This document shows, piece by piece, positions 5,933-12,507 of a stretch of 13,087 nt of DNA (position 1 is its first letter; each line of letters starts with the position of its first letter). This DNA is from Agrobacterium fabrum. GTDB taxonomy: Bacteria; Pseudomonadota; Alphaproteobacteria; Rhizobiales; Rhizobiaceae. A program made the position numbers and the translations under genes. The stretch lies in NCBI GenBank assembly GCA_003241215.1, contig QFOL01000090.1, forward strand, positions 1-13,087, given 5' to 3'. Below the pieces are notes generated by a model. The model had not been told where the DNA came from, ran no database searches, and saw nothing but the letters and a program-made list of their open reading frames with translations.

Positions 5933-6529
5933 TCAGGCCGGGGAGACTGTCATACGTGCGGCAAGATCGGCCACGAGGGTCTCGAATGCCTGAGGCATGG
6001 TCACATCGACGACCGGCACGTGATGTTCCTGCGCCGATGCCAGCATTTCGGTATTTTCCCGCAGCGAACGCTCGATGAAGGCGTCGATGATCTGCCGCTG
6101 GCTGGCGGTTGCATCTTGATATCGGGCGTGGGAGCGCATCCGCGCAAGAAGAAAGTCATTGCCGGCATGAAGGAAGAAGCCGGCGACCGTGCCGCCAAGC
6201 AGGGACGACATGAATTCCGGGCGCAGGGCCGCACCCTCGAAGATTGCGGTGGTGCCGGTATCGGAGCTGCGGTCGATCATCGGGCGGATCATCGGCCAGA
6301 TGTTGTGGTGATGCACCTTGAGAAACCAGTGGATCGTTTCTGCCGACAGCCGTGTATAATATTCCTCTACCGCTGCCGGAATGCCCGGCCATGGCCTGCC
6401 CGGATGGCGGGCGAGACTGTCGGTCGATATCGCCTCGCAGCGCAGCCTTTCGCTCAGCAGGCCGGCAAGGGTGCTTTTGCCGACATGCGAGGTGCCCGCA
6501 ATCAGGATTGTCGAAAGGGTGGGGCGCAT
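5933..6529 (-). CDS. P-loop NTPase, small-molecule kinase-like
   Basis: This 198-residue protein has a Walker A loop at the N-terminus (ILIAGTSHVGKST, with Lys18 and Ser19), then LAGLLSERLRCEAISTDSLAR. The last part fits the acceptor-side Asp of nucleotide/sugar-kinase-like P-loop proteins. IFEGAALRP (about 97-104) is placed like the Walker B/second strand, and LLARMRSHARYQDA (127-140) is a likely Arg-rich lid. It resembles the shikimate kinase, chloramphenicol phosphotransferase and 2-phosphoglycerate kinase-like groups; which one cannot be decided. The start at 6529 was chosen over in-frame ATGs further upstream because a GAGAG precedes it and the P-loop then lies at the expected distance from the N-terminus. 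It is 154 bases downstream of the DUF2147 gene. The substrate is unknown. Confidence 0.75.
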   Translation of the reverse strand: MRPTLSTILIAGTSHVGKSTLAGLLSERLRCEAISTDSLARHPGRPWPGIPAAVEEYYTRLSAETIHWFLKVHHHNIWPMIRPMIDRSSDTGTTAIFEGAALRPEFMSSLLGGTVAGFFLHAGNDFLLARMRSHARYQDATASQRQIIDAFIERSLRENTEMLASAQEHHVPVVDVTMPQAFETLVADLAARMTVSPA

Positions 6530-6683
6530 GCGTCGCTCTCGTTGGTGTTGGGCGCAACGATACATCAACGGATATATGGCTTCCATGCGGCGTGCGTCCG
6601 CAGTCTCGGGCGAAATCCTTGGGCGCGCCGTCAGGCGCGGCACCGCAGGCGGGAGGACGGAAGCCCACCCGCCGCCTTGTCGA

Positions 6684-7022
6684 TTACAGACGCGTCCAGG
6701 TCTGCGACTTGCACAGAACCTTCAGCACGCAGCCCTTCATGCTCAGCGAATTGCCGGAAACGGTGCCGGAGCCGCTATAGGTCTTGTCATTGGCGGGATC
6801 GGTGATTTCGCCGGAATAGCTGTTTCCCTTGCCGGAAAGCTTGCCGATCTGTTTTCCGGCATGTTTGCCGGTCTTCAGCGTCACGCAGAAGGCGCCGCCG
6901 CAGGGGCCGATCACGGCGGTTTCGCCGCTGGCGGTCTTCCAGTTGCCCTCGATAGCCTCGGCGGCAAAGGCAAGGTTGCCGCTCAGCACGAGGGCGGCGG
7001 CAATCGTCATCATACGCTTCAT
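6684..7022 (-). CDS. DUF2147 domain secreted protein
   Basis: This 112-residue protein has a Sec signal peptide, MKRMMTIAAALVLSGNLAFA, with likely cleavage after Ala20. The mature part starts EAIEGNWKTASGETAVIGPCGG and ends GCVLKVLCKSQTWTRL, which are the two ends typical of DUF2147. Four cysteines (41, 46, 98, 104) could form two disulfides in the periplasm. ITDPANDKTYSGSG in the middle matches the family's D-P-x-x-x-K-x-Y motif. The family is thought to be a small beta-barrel of the lipocalin-like kind; its role is not established. A strong GGGAGGA ribosome site lies seven bases upstream. The gene heads a leftward series and faces an intergenic region of 600 bases. Confidence 0.88.
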   Translation of the reverse strand: MKRMMTIAAALVLSGNLAFAAEAIEGNWKTASGETAVIGPCGGAFCVTLKTGKHAGKQIGKLSGKGNSYSGEITDPANDKTYSGSGTVSGNSLSMKGCVLKVLCKSQTWTRL

Positions 7023-7626
7023 AAAATTCCTCCCGAAATTCGCGCCGGCGTTCCGGAGCCCGACTGGCCCGAAGACGCGATGCGCAGATCAAACCCTTTT
7101 GGCGTGCCAATGCGCCATCTCTGGCCCAAAGCCGCCCTGCGGCGCAACGATTGCTCCTTGCACCGCCCTATCCTGCGCCCGTTTCATCCTCATGACGGGC
7201 AGGGCGGATAGTATTTTACGTTAACGTAAAAGGAAACAGAAATCTGCGGTCCTGGAGTAGGCATTTGCAGCAGCGGGAGGAGCGAAAGAGGGGAAAATCG
7301 AAAATCGCTGTTTTGATCGTGGTGAAGGAAGGGTTTAAATCCAATTCTGAAGTTTTCGTAAAATTCGCCGCAAAGTCCTTAATTTCCGCGGTCCGTGATA
7401 TTTAACAAAAACCCAATTTTACCAATCGTTTGCAGTTTGTTTGCGGCGCATTAATCATGCCTTTTAAGCGAGCGTTGAAAGCCCGGTGGCATAGTGAAGT
7501 CATCAAAAGCGCAGGGCAAACCTGCCGGACGAAAGGACAAAAAAGCCGCAGAAGACGGCGGGTCCCGACGGTAGCCTCGGCAAGAAGGCGAATGATGAAA
7601 CAGGCAGAAGGACAGGGATAAAAACG
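7023..7626. other. Divergent intergenic region between DUF2147 and Sel1 genes
   Basis: This 604-base stretch holds no convincing gene. It contains a perfect 18-bp palindrome (7214-7231) and a possible 34-codon minus-strand reading frame (7089-7193). An AT-richer block at 7300-7440 probably carries the Sel1-gene promoter, although I cannot pick one clear -35/-10 pair. The last 130 bases are a structured leader with several short hairpins (for example 7511-7525). In the leader the Sel1 frame stays open from 7498 without ATG, GTG or TTG. Confidence 0.5.
7214..7231. promoter_or_regulatory. Perfect 18-bp palindrome, likely transcription factor operator
   Basis: TTTTACGTTAACGTAAAA reads the same on both strands, centred between 7222 and 7223. 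It stands in a divergent intergenic region, 192 bases before the DUF2147 start and about 400 before the Sel1 gene. From memory it resembles the TTTACG/CGTAAA operators of MerR-family regulators of branched-chain amino acid breakdown (LiuR type). I cannot confirm this, and no such genes are next to it. Confidence 0.5.
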
Positions 7627-7890
7627 ATGGCACGCTTTGACATCAGCGATATCGAAATGGCTGCCGGTGGCGAAACCCGCGCCGACACTCTTTGCAATCT
7701 CGGCCTGGTCTATGCGACCGGCCGGGGCTGCAAGGTGGACCTGATCGCAGCGCATAAATGGCTCAACATCGCCGCGATCCGCGGATCGGAAAGAGCTGCT
7801 TCCCTGCGCGCCGATCTCGCCCGCAACATGACGAAATCGGAACTCGCCGAAGCGCTGCGCGCCGCCCGCGACTGGATGACGATGCACTGA
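7627..7890 (+). CDS. Sel1-repeat mini-protein
   Basis: This 87-residue protein consists of little more than one Sel1-like repeat: ADTLCNLGLVYATGRGCKVD followed by LIAAHKWLNIAAIRGSERAA (about residues 19-58). It ends in a helical tail (MTKSELAEALRAARDWMTMH). Sel1 repeats are helix-turn-helix scaffolds for protein-protein contact. Longer Sel1 proteins in rhizobia, such as ExoR, act in signalling, but this one has no signal peptide and is probably cytosolic. AGGACAGGGA lies upstream of the ATG at slightly long spacing. The same frame is open for 43 codons before the ATG, without a normal start codon, so I keep MARFD. A terminator hairpin lies about 130 bases past the stop. Confidence 0.85.
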   Translation: MARFDISDIEMAAGGETRADTLCNLGLVYATGRGCKVDLIAAHKWLNIAAIRGSERAASLRADLARNMTKSELAEALRAARDWMTMH

Positions 7891-8017
7891 TTGACCCAAG
7901 CCTTTATTGAGATTTCCGGTCCGGTTCCCTCCAGTCCCGACGACCGGCGCAAAGGAAAGTAAACCCGAAGGGGAACGCGGCGAGGGCTTTGAAAAGGGCT
8001 TTTGCGCTGACACATCA

Positions 8018-8056
8018 AACCGCGACCGGCAGGAACAAGGCCGGCGCGGTTTTCTT
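8018..8056 (+). terminator. Rho-independent terminator after the Sel1 gene
   Basis: AACCGCG (8018-8024) pairs with CGCGGTT (8045-8051), and CCGGC (8026-8030) pairs with GCCGG (8040-8044). There is one bulged A and a nine-base loop. The sequence TTTTCTT follows at 8050-8056. The orientation suits rightward transcription from the Sel1 gene or from a small RNA downstream of it. Confidence 0.7.
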
Positions 8057-8172
8057 ATGTCCGGCGATGTCTCTTCGCCGGAAAACGATTCGCGGGCAGG
8101 GGCTTGCGGGTGGATGTTGAATCGATGCGTGCAATGCGCGGTATCGGATCATATGCCGACTCGCCCGACACC

Positions 8173-8277
8173 CTCATCCCTGTGCTTGTCACGGGGATCC
8201 AGCCAGCCCAATGAGAAGAGTCCTCTCGCCGCGCAGACGCGCGTCGGCTAGATTCCTGTGACAAGCACAGGAATGAG
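8173..8277. repeat. 105-bp imperfect palindromic repeat
   Basis: The 32-base arms at 8173-8204 and 8246-8277 are complementary at 28 of 32 positions. The core is CCTGTGCTTGTCAC on the left and GTGACAAGCACAGG on the right. The centre has further short complementary runs (CGCGC/GCGCG). I recognise this as another intergenic repeat of Agrobacterium/Rhizobium type. It lies just past the 3' end of the minus-strand aminotransferase gene and may work as its transcription end. Confidence 0.7.
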
Positions 8278-8290
8278 GAGACGTAGGAGC

Positions 8291-9403
8291 TTACCCGATC
8301 GCCTTGATGACCTTCGGCAGCGCCTGCTCGAAAAGATCGAGCTTGTCACCCGGCCCGACGCTCACTCGGATGCAGCGGTTGAGCGGCGCGACACCCGGCA
8401 TGCGAATGAACACGCCGTGATCCATCAGCCCATCGACGATGGCGCGGGCGTAAGCGCCGTCGCGGTGGCAATCGATGGTGACGAAATTGGTGGCGGAGGG
8501 GAGCGGCGAAAGGCCGTTATCCCGGGCTATCGCGGAAATGCGTTCACGGGCGGCGGAAATCTTGCCAACGACCTCATGCAGATAGGCCTGATCCTTCAGC
8601 GCCGCCAAAGCGCCGGCGACCGAAATGCGCGCCATGCCGAAATGGTTGCGGATCTTGTCGAAGGCTTCGACATTGCCGAGCGTGCCGATGGCGTAACCCA
8701 CGCGCGCGCCGGCCAGCCCATAGGCTTTCGAGAAGGTGCGCATGCGCAGGATGTTCGGCTGGCCGATCAGCGCATCGATGGCCGGGACGGCGCTGGCCGG
8801 CGCGGTTTCGCAATAGGCCTCATCCAGGATGAGCAGGCAGGTTTCCGGCAATGCGCGGGCAAAGGCGACGACTTCACTCGCTTCCCACCAGCTTCCCATC
8901 GGATTGTCAGGATTGGCGAAATAGACGAGCGGCGCATTTTCCCGAATAACGAGATCGAGCAGCCCGTCGAGATTCTCATGATCGTCGACATAGGGCGTGG
9001 TGACGAGTCTGCCGCCAAAACCGTTCACATGATAGTTGAAGGTGGGGTAGCCGCCAAAAGAGGTAACGACAGGTGTGCCCGGTTCGACGATCAGCCGGGC
9101 GATCTCGCCCAGCAATCCGTCCACGCCGCCGCCAATGGCAATATTGCCGCGCGCAACGCCGTGGTGGATGGCAAGCGCTTCCTTCAGCTCGAAATTTTCC
9201 GGATCGCTATACATCCAGGTGTCCGCCGCCGCATCGCGCATGGCCAGCAGCACGGAAGGGGCGGGGCCAAAGCCGCTTTCGTTTGCGCCGATTCGCGCCT
9301 CCACCTTCAGGCCGCGATTCCGTTCGATGGCCTCGGGGCCGACAAAGGGAACGGTGGAAGGAAGCGAGGCGGCAAGCGGTGTGAGACGTGAAAAAGCGGA
9401 CAT
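8291..9403 (-). CDS. HisC-like PLP-dependent aminotransferase (class I/II)
   Basis: This 370-residue fold-type I aminotransferase is close to histidinol-phosphate aminotransferases. Visible are ANESGFGP (40-47), FGGYPTFNYHV (116-126) in place of the usual P-T-Y-x-x-Y turn, FANPDNPMGSW (162-172), LILDEAYCE with Asp194, TFSKAYGLAGARVGY with Schiff-base Lys226, and IRVSVG with the carboxylate-binding Arg346. The start MSAFSRL was chosen because an upstream in-frame extension (to 9490) crosses a terminator and is Cys- and Arg-rich. The ribosome site is weak (GGAAC at 13 bases). No histidine or aromatic biosynthesis genes are adjacent, so it could be a HisC paralogue, an aromatic aminotransferase, or an enzyme for another amino acid. 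The class is firm; the substrate is unknown. Confidence 0.9.
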   Translation of the reverse strand: MSAFSRLTPLAASLPSTVPFVGPEAIERNRGLKVEARIGANESGFGPAPSVLLAMRDAAADTWMYSDPENFELKEALAIHHGVARGNIAIGGGVDGLLGEIARLIVEPGTPVVTSFGGYPTFNYHVNGFGGRLVTTPYVDDHENLDGLLDLVIRENAPLVYFANPDNPMGSWWEASEVVAFARALPETCLLILDEAYCETAPASAVPAIDALIGQPNILRMRTFSKAYGLAGARVGYAIGTLGNVEAFDKIRNHFGMARISVAGALAALKDQAYLHEVVGKISAARERISAIARDNGLSPLPSATNFVTIDCHRDGAYARAIVDGLMDHGVFIRMPGVAPLNRCIRVSVGPGDKLDLFEQALPKVIKAIG

Positions 9404-9452
9404 TGGCTGAGAGTTCCGGTACCTGTGTTTAAAACCCGGCTCACAATAGGTG

Positions 9453-9483
9453 CAAAAAAACCGGACGCAAGGCGCGGCCGGTT
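9453..9483 (-). terminator. Rho-independent terminator after the PilZ-like gene
   Basis: On the minus strand AACCGG (9483-9478) pairs with CCGGTT (9464-9459), with a small GCGC/GCG stem in the loop. The T run follows from the seven A at 9454-9460 of the plus strand. It lies 76 bases past the PilZ-like stop and 50 bases before the HisC-like start, so it separates the two leftward genes. Confidence 0.6.
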
Positions 9484-9559
9484 GCCGCATGACTGTTTTG
9501 GAACAGAATCTTGCGTGTCGGCGACGGGCCGAAAAAACCAGCCGCCTATCGTAGCGCCG

Positions 9560-9907
9560 TCAGGCGCTTGTCTCGAAGCTCAGACGCCGCACATGGTGCA
9601 GGAATTCCGCATCGATGAGCATGTTGAAGCCGATCGTGACCTTTTCCTCCTCGCGGCGGATCAGCGTGCAGCCGATCTCATCGCGGATACCGAGAATCTC
9701 CAGATAGAAATTGGCCGGCATTTCCAGGTGCGGGCTGACTTCGATCTCCGCGCCGTAGAGGGAGATGGTGCGCACCAGGCAGCGCATGGTGTCCTTGGCG
9801 CTGAGATGATGCCCGATGAAGGTGATCTTGCCGGGCCGGTCGATCTGAAATTTCTCGTACATCTCGTCCTGCGGGACGTTCTGACTGATATCCATATGCA
9901 AAGCCAT
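9560..9907 (-). CDS. PilZ-domain-like small protein, degenerate
   Basis: This 115-residue soluble protein has the layout of a stand-alone PilZ domain. A strand pair around ITFIGHHLS is followed by RCLVRTISLYGAEIEV (42-57), whose S-x-x-G-A resembles the second c-di-GMP motif (D/N-x-S-x-x-G). NFYLEILG, GCTLIRREEEKVTIGF and a final helix (FLHHVRRLSFE) complete it. The first motif R-x-x-x-R is not clear, so binding of c-di-GMP is uncertain. The start at 9907 has GGGAGG six bases upstream; an ATG four codons further in is possible. The gene has its own terminator and faces the ferredoxin reductase divergently. Other rhizobial PilZ-like proteins act in motility and surface polysaccharide control; a role here is inference. 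Confidence 0.65.
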   Translation of the reverse strand: MALHMDISQNVPQDEMYEKFQIDRPGKITFIGHHLSAKDTMRCLVRTISLYGAEIEVSPHLEMPANFYLEILGIRDEIGCTLIRREEEKVTIGFNMLIDAEFLHHVRRLSFETSA

Positions 9908-10213
9908 GACAACCTCCCGGATTGCCTCTTTTCGTGCCGATTTTAACGCGGTTTCCTTGCCAGCACATGAAGGAAATCCGCGCAATTGTCTCCAGTCTGT
10001 GTCGATCTCGACCAGTCCTCCTTACGGAAGCCGATGTTTCCGCTGTGGAAATGCGCTCGGTCCCATCAGGTTGCAGCCTCTGCTGATAATGCCTCATGCT
10101 TGCACAGGGCTGGTGTTGACTGGGGCCGTACTTGGCGTTACGCCTGATCCGGCAATATGGCTTCGCGAGGGTCGGCAGGATCGGCCGCTTCGTGATTCTT
10201 CTGGGAGTGGACT
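9908..10213. other. Divergent intergenic region, PilZ-like / ferredoxin reductase
   Basis: This 306-base stretch has no gene that I can support. It holds the PilZ-like ribosome site at the left edge, a possible promoter for the reductase (10131-10158), the small palindrome GGCGTTACGCC (10134-10144) overlapping that promoter, and the GGGAG ribosome site of the reductase at the right end. A plus-strand frame runs across it (9906-10217) but has no ribosome site and low-complexity content. Confidence 0.5.
10131..10158 (+). promoter_or_regulatory. Candidate promoter of the reductase-aldolase operon
   Basis: CTTGGC (10131-10136) and CAATAT (10153-10158) are 16 bases apart, near the rhizobial CTTGAC-N17-CTATAT consensus. 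The 11-base palindrome GGCGTTACGCC (10134-10144) overlaps the -35 box and spacer and could be an operator. The leader would be about 50 bases. Confidence 0.35.
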
Positions 10214-11431
10214 GTGACGGGAAGGCTGGTAATCGTCGGGGCGGGGCAGGCCGCTTTCGCGCTGGCGTCGAAGCTTCGGGCGCTGAAGGACGAGCGTCCC
10301 ATCACCATCGTCGGTTCCGAGGACGCCCATCCCTATCAGCGGCCGCCGCTTTCCAAAAAATACCTTCTCGGCGAGATGAGTTTCGACCGGCTGATGTTCC
10401 GGCCGGAGGAATGGTACGCCGAGAACAATGTCGATATCCGGCTTTCCACCTGGGTAGAGGACATCGACCGCGCCGCCAGAACCCTGCGCATGCAGGACGG
10501 TGGCACGCTTTCCTATGACAGGCTGGTGCTGGCAACCGGCGCCGCCCCCCGCCTTTTGCCCGCCAGTATCGGCGGCGATCTGGAAGGGGTGCTGACCGTT
10601 CGCGACAAGCGCGATGCCGACCGGCTGATGGAGGAGATGAAACCCGGCCGCAGGCTGCTGGTCATCGGCGGCGGTTACATCGGCCTTGAAGCAGCCGCTG
10701 TTGCCCGCAAGCTCGGCCTCGAAGTGACCCTCATCGAAATGGCCGACCGCATTCTGCAGCGCGTCGCGGCGAAGGAAACCGCCGATATCATGCGCGGTAT
10801 CCATCAGGCCCATGGCGTCTCCATCCGCGAAAAGACCGGCCTTGTGCGCCTTGTCGGCATGGACGGCCGGGTGACCGCCGCCGAACTGTCCGACGGTTCG
10901 ACGCTGGATGTGGATTTTGTCATCGTCGGCATCGGCGTGACGCCGAATGACCGTCTTGCCCGCGAATCGGGTCTCGATGTCGGCAACGGCATCGTGGTTG
11001 ACGACCATACCCGCACCTCCGACAGCGCCATTCATGCGGTGGGCGATTGTGCGCTGTTGCCGTGGCGCGGCCAGCACGTGCGCCTCGAGTCGGTACAGAA
11101 TGCTGTCGATCAGGCCGAGGCGGCCGCTGCCGTGCTCACCGGCGCAGAAACCGCCTATGATCCGAAACCATGGTTCTGGTCGGATCAATATGACGCCAAG
11201 CTGCAGATCGCCGGCTTCAATCTCGGTTACGACGAAACGCTGCTGCGCCCCGGCGCGCGCGAGGGCAGCTGGTCCGTCTGGTATTTCCGCGAAGGGCGTT
11301 TCGTGGCCGTTGATGCCGTCAACGACGCCAAGGCCTATGTTGCGGGCAAGAAACTGCTCGATACCGGCGCGGAGCCGGATCGCGCCATCCTGGCGGACCC
11401 GTCCGCCGATCTGAAATTGCTGCTTTCCTGA
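10214..11431 (+). CDS. Ferredoxin--NAD(P)+ reductase, rhodocoxin/putidaredoxin reductase type
   Basis: This 405-residue flavoprotein moves electrons from NAD(P)H through FAD to a [2Fe-2S] ferredoxin. The N-terminal FAD loop is VIVGAGQAAFALASKLR, followed by YQRPPLSKKYL typical of the oxygenase-reductase branch. The central NAD(P) loop is LLVIGGGYIGLEAAAVARKLG, with Glu after LEVTLI suggesting NADH. IHAVGDCALLP is the second FAD motif, and PWFWSDQYDAKLQIAG marks the C-terminal domain. The start is GTG with GGGAG seven bases upstream. The aldolase gene starts seven bases after its stop, so the two form an operon. No ferredoxin, P450 or ring-hydroxylating oxygenase is in the window, so its partner must be encoded elsewhere. 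Confidence 0.93.
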   Translation: MTGRLVIVGAGQAAFALASKLRALKDERPITIVGSEDAHPYQRPPLSKKYLLGEMSFDRLMFRPEEWYAENNVDIRLSTWVEDIDRAARTLRMQDGGTLSYDRLVLATGAAPRLLPASIGGDLEGVLTVRDKRDADRLMEEMKPGRRLLVIGGGYIGLEAAAVARKLGLEVTLIEMADRILQRVAAKETADIMRGIHQAHGVSIREKTGLVRLVGMDGRVTAAELSDGSTLDVDFVIVGIGVTPNDRLARESGLDVGNGIVVDDHTRTSDSAIHAVGDCALLPWRGQHVRLESVQNAVDQAEAAAAVLTGAETAYDPKPWFWSDQYDAKLQIAGFNLGYDETLLRPGAREGSWSVWYFREGRFVAVDAVNDAKAYVAGKKLLDTGAEPDRAILADPSADLKLLLS

Positions 11432-11438
11432 GGATATC

Positions 11439-12239
11439 ATGCCCGCTCCCGAAAACCGTTTCAAAACCGCCATCCACGCCGGCAGGCCGCAGATCGGCCT
11501 CTGGCTCGATATGGGGGAGGCCATCACGGCGGAAATCGCCGGCACGGCGGGGTTTGACTGGCTGGTGATCGATGGCGAGCATGGGCCGAACGATCTGCGT
11601 AGCATCATCGACCAGCTGCGCGCGCTTGCCACGTCGCCTGCCGAACCGGTGGTGCGCGTGCCGGTCGGCGAAAGCTGGATGATCAAGCAGCTTCTGGATG
11701 CGGGTGCGCGCACGCTTCTGGTACCGATGGTCGATTCGGCCGCCCAGGCCAGGGATCTGGTCAGCGCCATGCATTATCCGCCGCGCGGCATTCGCGGCAT
11801 GGGTGCTGCCGTTGCCCGCGCTTCCGCCTTCAATACGATAACCGACTATGCCGACAGCGCCTCCGATAGCGTCTGTCTGCTGGTGCAGGCCGAAACGCGG
11901 GCTGCGATCAACGATCTCGACAATATTCTTGCGGTGGAGGGCGTGGACGGCGTCTTCATCGGCCCGGCGGATCTGGCCGCCGATATGGGTTATCTCGGCA
12001 GGATCGATGAGCCGGAGGTTCAGGCGGTGATCGAGGCGGCCATCGTCAAGATCGTCGCGGCGGGCAAGGCCGCCGGCATTCTGACCTTCAATGAAACCTA
12101 TAATCGCCGTTATCTCGAACTCGGCGCGTCCTTCGTGGCCGTCGGCGCCGATGTCACGGAATTTGCCAGCACTTTGCGCGCGCTGTCCGCCCGTTACAAG
12201 GGCGGCGCGGCGCCTGCGCCATCGCGGTCGGGATATTGA
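11439..12239 (+). CDS. HpcH/HpaI family aldolase (4-hydroxy-2-oxoheptanedioate aldolase-like)
   Basis: This 266-residue class II (metal-dependent) aldolase splits 4-hydroxy-2-oxo acids into pyruvate and an aldehyde. The family's active-site residues are all present. They are His48 in IDGEHGP, Arg73 in VVRVP, and the metal ligands Glu152 in LVQAETR and Asp178 in FIGPADLAADMG. The length matches HpaI/GarL. The start has GAGGA six bases upstream and follows the reductase stop by seven bases, so translation is probably coupled. The C-terminus ends one base before the convergent small gene on the other strand. The family is promiscuous, and the aldehyde partner is unknown. Pairing with a ferredoxin reductase suggests a place at the end of an oxygenase-initiated degradation route, but that is inference. 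Confidence 0.93.
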   Translation: MPAPENRFKTAIHAGRPQIGLWLDMGEAITAEIAGTAGFDWLVIDGEHGPNDLRSIIDQLRALATSPAEPVVRVPVGESWMIKQLLDAGARTLLVPMVDSAAQARDLVSAMHYPPRGIRGMGAAVARASAFNTITDYADSASDSVCLLVQAETRAAINDLDNILAVEGVDGVFIGPADLAADMGYLGRIDEPEVQAVIEAAIVKIVAAGKAAGILTFNETYNRRYLELGASFVAVGADVTEFASTLRALSARYKGGAAPAPSRSGY

Positions 12240-12240
12240 T

Positions 12241-12417
12241 TCAGTCGTCGTTGCTGGCGTTCAGCTTTTCCGGCGGAATGCCTTCTTCGCCGGAGGCGAG
12301 ATAACCGGTGTTGATAAGGGCGGCGCGAATGATGCGCTGGATGGCCTCATCCCTGTCTATGCCGTGATCCCTCGCAAAATCCGACAAGGCCGTTTCAAGA
12401 TCGTCGCTGAACCGCAT
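12241..12417 (-). CDS. 58-residue ribbon-helix-helix-like mini-protein
   Basis: The sequence MRFSDDLETALSDFARDHGI then DRDEAIQRIIRAALINTGYL has the strand-helix-helix outline of CopG/Arc-type DNA-binding proteins. A polar acidic tail follows (SGEEGIPPEKLNASNDD). An earlier in-frame ATG at 12435 has no ribosome site; the one at 12417 has a GGGGGG run at about eight bases. The stop is one base from the aldolase stop on the opposite strand, a tight convergent arrangement. It might be an antitoxin-like or a small regulatory protein. No toxin is adjacent: upstream on its strand are only a terminator hairpin and the DUF883 gene. The fold assignment is from pattern only. Confidence 0.65.
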   Translation of the reverse strand: MRFSDDLETALSDFARDHGIDRDEAIQRIIRAALINTGYLASGEEGIPPEKLNASNDD

Positions 12418-12453
12418 ATCCGCCCCCCAATTCATTGCGCATTAAACCAACAG

Positions 12454-12487
12454 GGAAAGGCAAGGCGGGAATGACCCCGCCCTGCCT
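12454..12487 (-). terminator. Hairpin terminator after the DUF883 gene
   Basis: On the minus strand AGGCA-G-GGCGGG (12487-12476) pairs with CCCGCC-T-TGCCT (12469-12458) around a six-base loop, followed by TTCCC. The U-tract is short, so termination may be partial and allow read-through into the small ribbon-helix-helix-like gene 37 bases further on. Confidence 0.5.
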
Positions 12488-12507
12488 GCATTCAATTTAT
12501 ACGGCGA

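Larger units (their letters stand above)
7891..8290. other. Convergent intergenic region after the Sel1 gene
   Basis: This 400-base stretch holds no protein gene that I can support. From left to right it has a structured segment with complementary CCGGTC/GACCGG arms near 7918-7950 and a Rho-independent terminator (8018-8056). An unassigned stretch follows (8057-8172), then an imperfect palindromic repeat (8173-8277). The distance from the Sel1 stop to its terminator would leave room for a small RNA of about 100-150 bases, but no promoter is evident. Confidence 0.5.

Noticed and set aside
7511..7560. AGGGCAAACC followed by a GAAA loop and AAAAAAGCC, similar to a c-di-GMP-I (GEMM) riboswitch
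   Set aside because: The bases around GAAA (GGAC on both sides) are not complementary, the conserved GGGACGC is missing, and the second half of the aptamer with its tetraloop receptor cannot be drawn.
7430..7621. 63-codon plus-strand frame in the Sel1 leader
   Set aside because: Very basic low-complexity sequence (runs of Arg), no ribosome site, overlapping the leader structure; all frames are poor in stops here.
8258..9391. Plus-strand open frame (377 codons) opposite the HisC-like gene
   Set aside because: Antisense shadow of a well-supported aminotransferase; composition is Arg/Gly/His-rich and there is no ribosome site.
9906..10217. 103-codon plus-strand frame between the PilZ-like and reductase genes
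   Set aside because: It starts inside the PilZ-like gene's start region without a ribosome site and would run through the reductase promoter.
10094..11770. Long minus-strand open frame (558 codons) opposite the reductase and aldolase
   Set aside because: Both plus-strand genes are clear families with ribosome sites. The antisense product shows no motif and begins inside the aldolase gene.
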